Shown: in pieces, positions 1-9,750 of the stretch
How positions within the stretch are numbered: position 1 is the first letter of the stretch
How the letters are laid out: every line of letters starts with the position of its first letter
From: Rhizoclosmatium globosum
Lineage: Eukaryota; Chytridiomycota; Chytridiomycetes; Chytridiales; Chytriomycetaceae
Direction of reading: 5' to 3'
DNA length: 64,000 nt
Assembly (NCBI GenBank): GCA_002104985.1
Contig: MCGO01000043.1
Span: 124,001-188,000 of the forward strand
Translations under genes and position numbers: made by a program
Notes under the pieces: generated by a model
The model's database searches: none
The model's input: only the letters and a program-made list of their open reading frames with translations
Told to the model about the DNA's origin: nothing

Positions 1-270
1 TCTGCCCCTTCGACAGCCGCAAACGCTCTCTGCGCTCGATTCGTGGCGCCTTCGATTGTTTCTTCGTCGCTCATGGGCTGTATGAGTAATGAGAAAGTTA
101 GCCTAATGCAAATCACGGAAGGGTTCTCACACCTGGTCGCTAACTCCACTCGCAACAGAAACTCCTTTCACAACAATATCACCCTCCTTTCTTCCAGGGA
201 AGATCGTGGCAAGAGCTTGAGTCACTGCGCGTAGTTTTGAAAGGTTGGTTGTTCCAACAGCCACAAGCAT
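1..270 (-). CDS. Inosine/xanthosine triphosphatase family protein (YjjX/DUF84-like), upstream tandem copy, cut by window edge
   Basis: The family hydrolyses ITP and XTP and so cleans non-canonical purines from the nucleotide pool. Reading leftward from the ATG at 270, exon 1 (133-270) begins MLVAVGTTNLSKLRAV and ends VASGVSDQ. This carries the GTTN..K substrate-loop motif seen at the N-terminus of the family. A 55-base GT..AG intron (78-132) follows, and exon 2 continues PMSDEETIEGATNRAQRA to the window edge. About 70 residues of an expected 170-180 are visible. It lies head to tail with a complete paralogue at 334-1096 and is clearly homologous to it in both exons, so this is a tandem duplication. 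The splice position (after SDQ) is the same in both copies. Confidence 0.75.
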
Positions 271-333
271 TCTTTTTTCTTTTTGATTCGTAATGAACAA
301 ATTGCCTTCCTACATTTATTGCACAGTTTTGGA

Positions 334-1096
334 TTAAATCCAATATTTAGTATCGCTGATCCACCGTGAGAATGCGAAATAAATCCCGTGAACGTAACAC
401 GAGTCACGCGTCAGGATGCCGTTTGTCATTAGTCCTGTAGCCAAATCAAACACTGTTAAAAAAGACGTTTTTCAGCTACAATATACAGGCTTTACCCATA
501 GCTCCAGCTCCAGACCGATTATCCACAAGCCCCGAAACACGATCAATCACAACCGCCATTTCCTCGCCCTCCAAAATCGGCTTCATCACTTTCATCGGAA
601 CTTGGAATCTCGCAGAACAGCCTGTTCCAACTGCTTCCTATCCAAATATTTTCAAAATGAGCCCAAAGCGGAGAAGTAATCACAACTATACCTGACGGTC
701 CACAACAGCCGTCCATCCAAACCCGAAATAGTTTTCTCTAACTTTATCAATACCGCCTTCGACGCCGATACCTGACACAAAGAGGCAAGAGTCAACAGGG
801 GTTATGTTTTTGTCATAGAGCCAAACCATATGCAGCTTCAGGGACAAGTTCCAAAGCTCTTTTGGCTCGATTTACAGCTCCTTCTATAGTCTCGAGATCA
901 CTCAGAGGCTGTAAACATTGTGAGTTTGGCAAGTTGTGGAAACAAAGGGCGGCATCTTCACCTGGTCACTAACTCCTGAGGGCACCTTGACACCCTTTAC
1001 GATGATGGTTTGATTCGGGAAGATTGTTTGTAATGCTGACTTGACGGCATTGAGCTTGGTTGGGTTGGTTGTTCCAACTGCGACGAGTAAATCCAT
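334..1096 (-). CDS. Inosine/xanthosine triphosphatase (YjjX/DUF84-like), complete, five exons
   Basis: Predicted soluble NTPase that removes deaminated purine triphosphates. Five exons join in frame at canonical splice sites: 962-1096, 827-908, 692-771, 496-637 and 334-434, giving 179 residues, close to the usual family length of about 170-175. Visible landmarks are the N-terminal AVGTTNPTKLNAV loop, then SDQPLSDLETIEGAVNRAKR, the core GIGVEGGID strand (typical of the fold), a GTGCSARF stretch, and the C-terminal GLMTNGILTRDSCY signature. All four introns are 53-61 bases. Upstream of its start lies a decayed gene copy on the other strand; downstream is the partial paralogue. I saw no frameshift. 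Family assignment is firm; substrate preference is inferred from the family. Confidence 0.85.
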
Positions 1097-1308
1097 GTTT
1101 TTTTTGCAGATGTTTCTGAACTGATGTTTATTCTGTACAAACCTATCCGTTATCTTGATGTTTCGAAGATAGACCCCTGGAAATTGAAGCTTATGAAAGC
1201 ATAATCATTACCTTTTTACAGGATTCACCAAGAAATCAAAATCAAAAGTATCGGGTAAGTAAACAACAAAAGTTGGTTGACAATTTTGACAATTTTCTCC
1301 ACCCTCAG
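1097..1308. other. Intergenic stretch, no gene seen
   Basis: It holds the likely promoter of the triphosphatase gene (reading left) and the upstream intron-like flank of the decayed gene (reading right). The flank resembles the intron at the matching place in the intact gene near 12.9 kb (ttgacaatt...ttttctccac...cag). No RNA gene or repeat is visible. Confidence 0.4.
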
Positions 1309-2073
1309 TTCATAAGTTATTGTTCACCGCAAGATCAGGACCGAGGATCTGATCCCAAAGTTTCGTTTGGCAAACTTCAGCGTCTGGTCCGTTCTTTACC
1401 AATGTACTACGTCATTGGCATTTCCTTCATTGTTCATGTTACGGAGTCACCTGTTAAGGTTGCCTCCCACTTCCTGCCCGTGTGGAATGAACGACACTTT
1501 TTCCCTTGCCTTCCCTCCTCCTCGGATGTGCCTGACTCTCGGGTACGTTTTATTCTTCCATGATTCTTGTCATCAATATGTAATCTAGACTTTATTCCTT
1601 TTCATAGGGCTTGTCACACTCCGCACGTATGTCGCTCCTTCGATCGTCTTGGACAACTGTCCTTGGACCAACGATCTTAAACATTCATTCGTGCAGCAGT
1701 CATCTCAAACCCCCTCCTCCTCCGCTTCCTCCTGTGCTTGGCTTTCAGGTACGCATAATGAATTGCTTAGTCTACCTTTCTTTCGTTCTTCCAAAGCTTC
1801 ACTTTAGGTTTGTTTATCCTTTGGCCCCATTTGATCATATAGCTTTTGTCTTTGTGTGGTCTTTTGGAGAATGAGTTGTTCTCTTTCACTTTGATTGTAA
1901 CTTTGATATCTCTGGTACGCATTTGTTCTTACAATTACATTTATTTATTTTCAGTTCTTATGGAACTTGAGGCCAAAGACCTTACGTTGGCAATGAACTC
2001 TTTCACCCCGACTATTATGCCTCGAGAATTGGCGTCTGTAATGAGCCCACCGCTAGATGGGTGCTGGTTTTGA
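1309..2073 (+). pseudogene. Decayed copy of the Cys/Trp-module coiled-coil membrane protein gene (see 11433-13303)
   Basis: The order of sequence matches the minus-strand gene at 11433-13303. A first exon starts after ..ccctcag at 1309 and shares ESPVKVA and the 3' segment. The next exon, near 1608-1748, is almost intact (LRTYVAPSIVLDNCPW ... SSCAWLSG). A third is degraded. A last piece near 1956-2073 contains ELEAKDLTLA, like ALEAKDVELV in the intact gene. The first exon is damaged: the CAW of its closing module reads Cys-Ala-stop in the equivalent frame. The exon with the membrane segment is not recognisable, and most of the coiled-coil C-terminus is missing. The splice sites around the second exon are conserved. 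I read it as a broken duplicate, not an active gene. A short truncated product cannot be excluded. Confidence 0.6.
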
Positions 2074-2211
2074 GGATGGCAATGTTTCCAAGTAAAATTA
2101 TAGTATTTATTTCAATTTCTACAAAACGCGTACAGGTAGCTCAGCGATTTTACTGCAAATATATATGGTGATAGAAAACAGATGTTATTACTTTCCCTTT
2201 TATTTTCCTAT

Positions 2212-3285
2212 TTACATTGCGTCTGGACTCAACGCCCGATTCTTTCTCCATGATGGAGGCGGGGAAGGACTCAAACTAGTAGCCTTAGAAATCCCAGCAC
2301 TATTACTTCCGGCATGGTCCAAGCTATCCATCCTCATTCTTCGCGTCCTCCGTCTCAAAGGCATTGGCATTGCCGACAGCAAGTTTGGCCATGGAATATA
2401 GACATCCACGATGGGAACTCCACGAAACACGTCATCGGCATCGACTTCAAACTGCCCGGGAGTTAATGGCCGTATTTCCGCTGCATTACTACCGCGTCTT
2501 TGAGATGCTGAAGCTGTATGGTTTGTGAAAGGGTATATTGGGAACGGCGGAACTGAGACAGGTACAGTTTCAAAAGGCCCTCGAAATAGAGAATCGAAAC
2601 ATAACGGCTCTGATTCAAACAGATTCGATGTAGATGAATTCGCGGTAGATGTTCCATAATTAAATGAATCAGTGCTCCATTGTTTCGTGAGCGGTTGTAT
2701 TTCCCGCGACAGAGATCGAACTGTATTTGAGGTTAAGCTGTCCCGACTCCGGGCATGTTTTAAGTGTTTCGAGGGTATATTAGAGGTGTATGGATTCGTA
2801 GTGGTACTGCTTTGCATTATGAGGACTCGAAGGAGTTGAAGGGATGCAATGAAAAGGTCTGATACGATGAGGAAGTGACGAGACACCCGAGCTGGTAGAG
2901 TACTCAATTAGGTCTCTAATAGATGACGTAGAAGGTACTGATAATTACCGCGTCCAAAGAAGTCGATAATGAGAGGCGGGTTTGAGGTTGAGCGGGTCCA
3001 GTGGTTCACAACAAAGATAACGTTGATTCCAATAATGTAAAAGATTGTCCTTCGAAGCGACTTTGCAACCAAGGCAGGCGATTGCGGCTATGGCAAGCGA
3101 GTCAGGGCCCACATAGGAAACAGGGTTAAGAAACAAACCAGCTGAGTTGCCGTTCGAAGAAGAAGCGCAAACACGGAACAGTCTTGCAAATAAAGCGAAC
3201 TAAACGCAACAAAGAGAACGTGTTCGAGCGAGCCAATCAGCGCAGACACTTCTTTGGCCTCTTTTCGGGTCTTTGGCAACCGCAT
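2212..3285 (-). CDS. DUF1746-like fungal membrane protein
   Basis: Three exons (3139-3285, 2949-3087, 2212-2891) with introns of 51 and 57 bases give 321 residues. The N-terminal half has hydrophobic segments: SSLYLQDCSVFALLLRTATQ, then TIFYIIGINVIFVV, then LIIDFFGRAR and a final hydrophobic stretch LFIASLQLLRVLIM. LYLQDCS, the L-I-I-D-F-x-G element and the D-L-x-I-x-x-L-Q element are what I recall of the fungal DUF1746 domain (PF08508). The second half is Ser/Pro-rich and probably disordered and cytosolic. Its start codon is only 32 bases from that of the divergent palmitoyltransferase gene. Function is unknown; the family name is from memory and moderately sure. Confidence 0.62.
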
Positions 3286-3317
3286 CTTTTTAAACAAAGA
3301 AACATTCACCGAAATCG

Positions 3318-4464
3318 ATGCGCGTTGACTGGGACTTGGTTTGGAAGGGGCTGGCCTGGATTCCGGTGGGCCTGACTGTGCTTCTCGTGGCATGGTCGTA
3401 CTATGGATTCGTGGGCACGGCTATTTGGCAGCTGAAGGGCTGGGACTTTGCCCTGGTGTCAGTGCCGTACCACATTGTGCTTCTTCTCTGGGCGGCTTCA
3501 TACTTCAGAGTGATTGCAACTCTTCCTGGATATCCTCATGGTGCTCGCAAACTGTCTACTTCAGCAACAAACACTATGGTTGACACATCAGATATTGAAC
3601 AACAGCAAGGTCTCTTGAACGAATCCTCAATTGAATTGGAAGCTCCTATTCTTCAGGAACCTACCTTCGTGAGTCTTGAAACAAAGAGGGATGGGAAACC
3701 GCGATACTGCAAAAAGTGTCAGGCTTGGAAACCAGATCGTGCACATCACTGTTCGCAGTGTGGAATCTGTGTATTGCGAATGGGTGCGTTCTCTTCTAAT
3801 GCCTGTATTCTATGGTTCTGCGAACGCTTAACAATCGCTTTATTCTACGATAGACCACCACTGCGTCTTTATAAATTGCTGTGTAGGCTGGAAGAACCAC
3901 AAATTCTTTTTCCTCTTCCTCTTTTACACAGTCATATACTGTGCCGGAATCTGTATCTACTTGGTACAACACTTGATTCGTGCGTTCAAAGCACGACACG
4001 TCTCGGAAATCATAATTCAATTGAACTTGCATTGGTTGTTTCTGATTTTTGTGTCGGGTGCGTTTGGGGTTGTGTTGTTGACGTTCTTGGGGATGCATGT
4101 GGTGTATGTTTTGACCAACAAGACTACAATTGAGAGTATGGAGAGGGCGAGGCGGATTCGGCTGGATGGGTATAGCGTTAGTACGACACCGGCAATGGAT
4201 ACGGAGATGGCTTCGACGAGGGCTGCTGCGTCGTCCATAATATCAACAACAACTCCAACATCGACGGCAACGACGGCATGGTCACAATATGGAGTAAATA
4301 TATTTGATGTGGGTGCAAAAGAAAATTGGAAGGCTGTGATGGGACGGGATTGGAGGGTTTGGTTCCTGCCAATTGATTCCAGTGAGGGCGATGGACATAC
4401 TTTCCCCATCAATTATGACGCGATGGAAAAGTTGCGGAGGATGAGTGCTGCCACGAGTGTATAA
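3318..4464 (+). CDS. PFA3: DHHC palmitoyltransferase, PFA3-like
   Basis: S-acylates cytosolic cysteines of membrane-bound proteins; the fungal PFA3 enzyme acts on vacuolar fusion factor Vac8. Exons 3318-3783 and 3854-4464 join in frame (70-base intron) to 358 residues. Two membrane helices lie near residues 12-70. The Cys-rich domain near 130-185 reads YCKKCQAWKPDRAHHCSQC, then CVLRM and DHHCVFINCCVGWKNHKFF, with DHHC formed exactly across the splice junction. Two more helices follow, then TNKTTIE, the TTxE motif of the family. The tail is Thr/Ser-rich. K-C-Q-x-W-K-P-D-R close to the DHHC favours PFA3 over PFA4 or SWF1, but the exact orthologue is inferred. It likely shares a bidirectional promoter with the DUF1746-like gene. 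Confidence 0.88.
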
Positions 4465-4583
4465 TAATTTTGAACCAATGAAAATAGAAGTTATGAAAGT
4501 ACTACTGCAATAATTTTAGTGTTATGAGATTCTGGTTATTTCAAATGAGGTCAGAGAAACGAAAAATGAGAGAACGATGAAAG

Positions 4584-6227
4584 TTAAAGAAGGCAGGCCA
4601 ATAAGGCAAGTGCAGAAGACCCAAGACTCGCAATGAAGGAACCACTTTTGGTTGTGGTAGAAATCACAGTCGCAACAGCAGTCGACACAGCACGCGTTGT
4701 TGTCGTAGTTGTAGTTGTAGTCGTAGTAAGTGGATTCGCCCACTTCATACGACCTGTAGCATCCAACGTGTCAATCAACCCCATAAACATTGTGCGCACT
4801 GCTGTATCATTCGTCACCCTGAAATCCGTCCAAAACTCTTCTTGTTTTGCATCCTCGAAAATATACGCAGCTTGCAAAAGTGGGTAAGAATCGAGAAGTT
4901 TGGTGGAGAGGACTTCTGTCCAGAACGATTTTTGGAAACCGACTTGATCGATGCTGCTTGTAACAGATGCAAAGGTTTGGCCTGTGCCTGGATTACTACC
5001 TGATCCTGATTCCCATGCGGCAGAGCATTCCGAAATCTAAAAATATTGGTAAATCGATTCAATGTTTTAACCAACAGAAAAACTCACCACAAAAGGCTTT
5101 TGATACACTTTGGCATATTCATTGTAAACAGTAGCCATAGAGTCAGAGACGTAACTTGGAGGCATGGGGTTATTGTACCCGAACCCCTTCCAATAGACTG
5201 AAGTACCAACAACATCGACGTAGTCCGTACCAGGCCAGTATTCGGTGTTTCCAGGTTTCAAATCAAAGTTCGGGGACCAGACAATCTTTGTGGAGGGAGA
5301 GTATTGCTTCATGATTGTATACATTCTTTTCCAAACACGAACATAGTATTCCGGTGCAGTTGGTGGGCCGTAGTTCATCCAATCGCCGTTCATTTCTGTT
5401 TGATAGAATAGATTAGGAATTCGTGTCTTGTTAATCTCCTGGTGATCCTTCATGGTTGATGTGCCAGCTATAAATAGAAAACAGGCGGTTGTATTCAAGT
5501 CCACGCATTCTCATTTCGCGCATTGATTGCTGTTCTTTTTACGATTTTCTGATTCCGTTTGTCTTCTTCATGACTAACAAGTTTCTGTGATCCCTTAAAT
5601 CTGAATCTGACACACACATACTTCGTTCGCTTCACTCCACTTCACTCATTGGAATATCACTGCCACTATATACGTAAGCTGACTAAACAAGGACATACCA
5701 GGCAGCCAACGTAGAAAGGTCTCTCTGTCCTTGATGGCACCCATTCTTCTGGCAAGTCTAATGATATCTTCGTCACGAATGATATCAAGTCCCATGGACC
5801 CATTTGCAAGGATAGGGTAGTTGTAGATGGTCATAAAGACAGATGCATCCGTTCCGTCGTCCCAATTAGGCACATTTGAGAGATAGGTCTTGTTTAGGAC
5901 TGGATCAAAGTCAATGATCTCAGTCTTGTCCTGGGAGAGTGCAAAGGGGATGTCTTGAGCGGCCTGGAACGAAGGGAAGCGGCGGCGCATCTTTGTGTTC
6001 CATTCGCCTGGCGTGCCGACAATGAACCAAGTGCCAAGAACGAAAGGCGATGTTGATGTTGCGTTTGAGGTTGATTGTGGCGTTTGAACTTGGGCGAGTT
6101 GGGCCGTTGTTGTCGTTGTTTCTGGTGGAACAACTGACGTGGCTGTTGAAGTGGTCGAAGAAGAGAGCTGTGCCTGGGCAGAACCAGCGAGAAGAGCGAT
6201 GAGGCCGGCAAGGACTGGAGGCCGCAT
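4584..6227 (-). CDS. Secreted GPI-anchored GH26-type glycoside hydrolase (beta-mannanase-like)
   Basis: Three exons (5699-6227, 5088-5395, 4584-5036) encode 429 residues; the first intron is unusually long at 303 bases. The start at 6227 gives a signal peptide (MRPPVLAGLIALLAGSAQAQ). A Thr/Ser linker follows, then a clan-A hydrolase domain from FVLGTWFIVG onward. The likely acid/base Glu lies in LPEMNGDWMNYG, whose Glu codon is rebuilt by splicing. The likely nucleophile Glu lies in PFVISECSAAWESG. PGTDYVDVVGTSVYW matches the GH26 strand between them. After the domain comes a run of about 11 Thr, then a Ser/Thr-rich stalk and a hydrophobic tail (SALALLACLL) typical of a GPI signal. It probably sits on the cell surface and attacks mannan-type polymers; substrate is inferred. 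Confidence 0.78.
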
Positions 6228-6539
6228 TTTTGGAATGAACTCGGCTTTTGATGGGCTTTTGATGCGAGTTTGAATAATGCCTGAGACGATTAGCAAAGAA
6301 AGGCTTGCTTAAATTTTGAAGCACTTCTCTAAGAGCTTGTTTTATCTCTGTGAACGAATCAAATATAGTCGATATTGGCTCAAAACCCACAATCTTTGAA
6401 TGCGCTTACAGATCATAGCGAGGAATCGCCGAGGATAACTCGTTCAGAATAAGAAAGGACAGTCCTAGTAACAGTGGTATTTACACGAATCGTACAATTC
6501 GTCGCTTTCTTTCTTTCTTTCTTCCAGTTTTCTATCCAA
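6228..6539. promoter_or_regulatory. Divergent intergenic region between the GH26-type and Ran-binding-protein genes
   Basis: 312 bases separate the two start codons and must hold both promoters. A pyrimidine-rich stretch (ctttctttctttctttcc) lies directly upstream of the right-hand start, as is common before fungal start codons. No clear TATA box or repeated element is seen. Confidence 0.4.
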
Positions 6540-8453
6540 ATGGACACCAACGCGCCAACATCGGCAGGATCCAAACGAAAGCACGATGAACCAGGCGAGG
6601 AACAGTCTGAGCATGTTCAAGTGAGAACTCTCTACCAGTGAGAGTGTTCAGCTAATAACAACTTGCCCAGCACTCGCACTTCACGATGGCTTCTCCGGCC
6701 CAGAAACGATCGTTCATCGCGACAGAGTCTCCTGCTGGATCACCGATGAAAGGCGTCGAGTCGCCTGTGGGCATTCAGAAGGTATGAAAGGCCCTGCCAT
6801 AAGCAACTCAGCACTGTAGCTAACCCTCCCCAATCCAAACAGCCTCTTCCTCCAAAGCGCAACCGTATGTCCACTAATTCATAAAGCCCCAACACAATCG
6901 AATTAATTTGTCTACTTCAGTGTTTATGACGGTGCCTCGCTCATCAAATGAAGACGATGACGATGAACAACCAGAAAGCCCCACCAAATCAAAACCAACA
7001 ACCGCGAAAGCAACACCGGCAAAACCACCCGCATCCGCTTTTGGCTCAACTGCATTTGGAAGCACTGCATTTGGATCCTCCTTTGCCTCTCCTGCCACCG
7101 CTGCAACCTCCTTCTCAGCACTTGCATCAGCGGCCGCAGGAACAAAGAACGGAAACGAGAAAAAGAATCCATTCGGATCCACTGCATTTGGGGATGCCGG
7201 ACGAACATCGTTTGGAGGAGTTGGAAGCGGTTTCGGAAGTCCGTTCGGAGCCACCGCTTCTACTTCAACCAGTGCATTCGGCAGTGTATCTTCTTTCGCA
7301 GGATTTGGAAATGGTACTGGAACAGCTTCCAAAGATGCAAAAGTTTCTCCGACTCCAAAGCCTGCTGCCTTGTCTCCAACAAAAGCTACCCCATCGTCTC
7401 CTTCCAAATCTCCTGTGACTACAGAAAAGAAACCAACAACTCCAGTTTCTTCAACTCCTTCTGCCGCTATCACTGCCGTTATTCCAGAAGCTCTTAAGGC
7501 TGTTTCACCAACAGTTTCGAGTGTCACTTTCAGTGGGTCTCTAGGAGGTCGTGATTCAGAGCAAATCAGCGGAAAGGATGCACTTGGTTCCGTAAGTAGT
7601 TTGCAACGTTAAGTTTATTCCATAACAATCGGTTTTAATCGCGACTCTGTAGAACTCAACAGTGAAGGCAGTTTCATTCAAATCTTCTGAACCAACATTT
7701 GGTTCCAAAGGTTCATCTTCCACTCTTACATTCGGGGCTTTCAGCAGTACCTCCTCATCTGCGTTTGGAAACTCGTCGTCGAAAGCGGGATCGTCGTTTG
7801 AAGAGTTGTTGAAGTCTTCCAAGCCATCAGCTGGAACCAAAGAAGATGATGAAGATGATGCTGGAGGCGCCGATGATGATGACGATCCTACCAAATTTGA
7901 AGTTCCAATTGAAAAGAAGACCGATATTCCTGAAGTTGAAGTCAAGACTGGTGAAGAAGATGAAAGCAACATTGTACAGGTACATTAATTACCCATATCG
8001 CCATTATTGAAGTCTTATTGAATCGTATTCAACCAGATTCGCTGTAAACTATACCGAAAAGACGAAGCAGGCGCATGGAAGGAACGAGGAATCGGAAACC
8101 TCAAATTAAATTGTGATGAGTCCTCAGCCTCAGCGCGACTCGTGATGAGGACTGAAGGAGCGTTACGGCTGATTTTGAATTCGAAAGTCATGCCGCAGAT
8201 GCCATGCAAGATTGTCCAGGAAAAGTTTGTGCAGTTTCTATGTGCTGAGAGTGGAAGTGCTGCTAGTGGAGAAGGAGAGGAGAAAGCTGGAACTACTACA
8301 CAGGGAGAAGCCAAGTTGACCTGGTTTTTGGCAAAGGTTTGTTTTTTCGTTGATGGAATGCATGGTATCTAATCCTGTAATTTGTAGACTGCCAATGCAA
8401 ACCTGGCAACAAAGCTGTACAACAATATTCGCGTCTTTTCAGAGAATGAGTGA
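6540..8453 (+). CDS. FG-repeat protein with C-terminal Ran-binding domain (Yrb2/RanBP3/Nup50-like)
   Basis: Nuclear transport factor that would bind Ran-GTP and help exportin- or importin-driven cargo movement. Seven exons (6540-6620, 6671-6781, 6843-6864, 6921-7591, 7653-7979, 8037-8336, 8388-8453) join without frame conflict to 525 residues; the 22-base third exon is a microexon. The N-terminus carries basic nuclear-signal-like patches (GSKRKHDE, PPKRN). The middle is Ala/Ser/Pro-rich with FG motifs (AFGSTAFGSTAFG, SFGGVGSGFGSPFG). An acidic stretch precedes the RanBP1-type domain: IRCKLYRKD, WKERGIGNLKL, RLVMRTEGALRLILNSKV, and a C-terminal NNIRVFSENE helix. Domain order fits Yrb2/RanBP3 better than soluble RanBP1. 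The exact orthologue is uncertain. Confidence 0.85.
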
Positions 8454-8665
8454 TGATATTTGCATCAGCAAGGTCAGACTGGTGTGATCAATGAAGTATT
8501 TAATGCCATACAAATAAATCAAAGGTTCCCATTGATCCATACAGTTGGGAGTACTCCCTTACCAACTCAAATTCAACTTCCACGATCTCGAACTATCCCC
8601 GGACTCTTCAAAACTCAGACGCTGTGCAGGAAAGATGCTAACACAAGGATATTCTCAACTTGGTC

Positions 8666-9417
8666 TCACACCAACTGCTGAACTGCAACAAACGAAAGCC
8701 GTTTATCAAGGTAGTTGTAGTGCTTTTCGAGGGCTTTTTGAGCTTCCTTCTCAACCTTCCTCTCTGATGCAGTGACAAGTTTTTGCGCCTCCTTGTCAGC
8801 TTCACGTTGTGCAATGGCAGTGTCACTGTTCCAGTCCGGCAAACCAATGATCATTTCGGGGAAGTAGTCGTCCACGTCCTTCAGAACGTTCGTATCTGGT
8901 GCGCCTGTATCAGCAACAATGGCCGGAATATCCTCGATGGTGATTTTGTCGGCAACAACTTGAGGGACAACGCTCGCATCGGAATTTGGGGCAGTACTGG
9001 TTGAAGACTGGCAAAGTTCTTCAAGCTCTTTTATGAGTTCGGCCAGGCGACCAGTGGCAAGACAAGTTTCCAGCTTCTGCTGTTCAAGTTCAGGCTCCTT
9101 TGACGACAATCGGACTAACGCTTGGTCCAAGTTCCGGTTTGCCACTTGGAGTGTGATTCCCAAAGCACTAATCGTGGCCACATGATTGTCACAATAGATG
9201 CTTTGACTGAAATAGTTGAACTGTGAGAACATATAAGCGTAGAATAAACCTCACCTTCACCCAGCAAGTTTTTCGACCAGGTCTTAAATTTTTGGACAGA
9301 TGAAGCTTTGGCAGTGAGAAGTTTTGTGATGGTAATTTGAGCCGCGTCATAGTCTTCCTTGCCGATCCGAACCAAATCTCTGTAAGCCTTTGCCCAGGGC
9401 AGAAGAATATCAGTCAT
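8666..9417 (-). CDS. Coiled-coil protein, paralogue of the C-terminal domain of the 11433-13303 gene; 5' end uncertain
   Basis: No known family recognised. Two exons read in frame if spliced at GGTGAG|GTTTAT and CTCACAG|TTCAAC: roughly 9257-9417 and 8666-9222. The protein is rich in Glu, Lys and Ala with heptad-like stretches (LEQQKLETCLATGRLAELIK). Its C-terminal 60 residues match the other gene of the island: Y-F then W, then A-x-R, an R-K-x-E-K-x-A-x-K-x-L run and Y-x-Y-L-D-x-R. That makes the two genes paralogues over this domain, although this one shows no CAWLSG modules. Upstream codons (..SIWLALL near 9470) could form a missing first exon with a hydrophobic segment. The start chosen is simply the first in-frame Met. 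Confidence 0.5.
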
Positions 9418-9750
9418 GTCAAAGGGAGTAATTGCTTGCCACTGATAAATAAATACTCACCAGCAATGCTAGCCAAATGGATTTACGCTTCTTCCAACTA
9501 ATGCTTTTGATTTTGATATCTTTGTGGCTCCTCAATTGCAGCAAGAATCTTGACTTTATACCTGCCAATCTCAGGGTTCCACTTCCAGGAATGCAATGTA
9601 ATAAACAAAGTTATTCATTTTTGTCAGTTAGAATTTCTTTCCCATTTGGTGTTTATTCACCATAAGTACCAAAATTTGGAAAATACCAAGAGAAAAACAA
9701 AAATTATTCAGGAAAGTCAGTTCATACCTTAAACCACTTAAAATACTTGA
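9418..9750. other. AT-rich stretch before the satellite; possible missing 5' exon of the neighbouring coiled-coil gene
   Basis: Read on the minus strand, about 9450-9520 stays open (IKIKSISWKKRKSIWLALL) and ends at a GTGAGT donor. It could therefore be a first exon with a membrane segment. The rest shows no gene. It adjoins the first satellite unit at 9751. Confidence 0.3.

Noticed and set aside
4633..4887. Plus-strand ORF with a poly-valine run
   Set aside because: It is the antisense shadow of the poly-threonine stalk of the GH26-type gene.
6874..7527. 217-codon minus-strand ORF
   Set aside because: Shadow of the low-complexity FG-repeat exon of the Ran-binding protein gene on the plus strand, which has clear motifs and splice sites.
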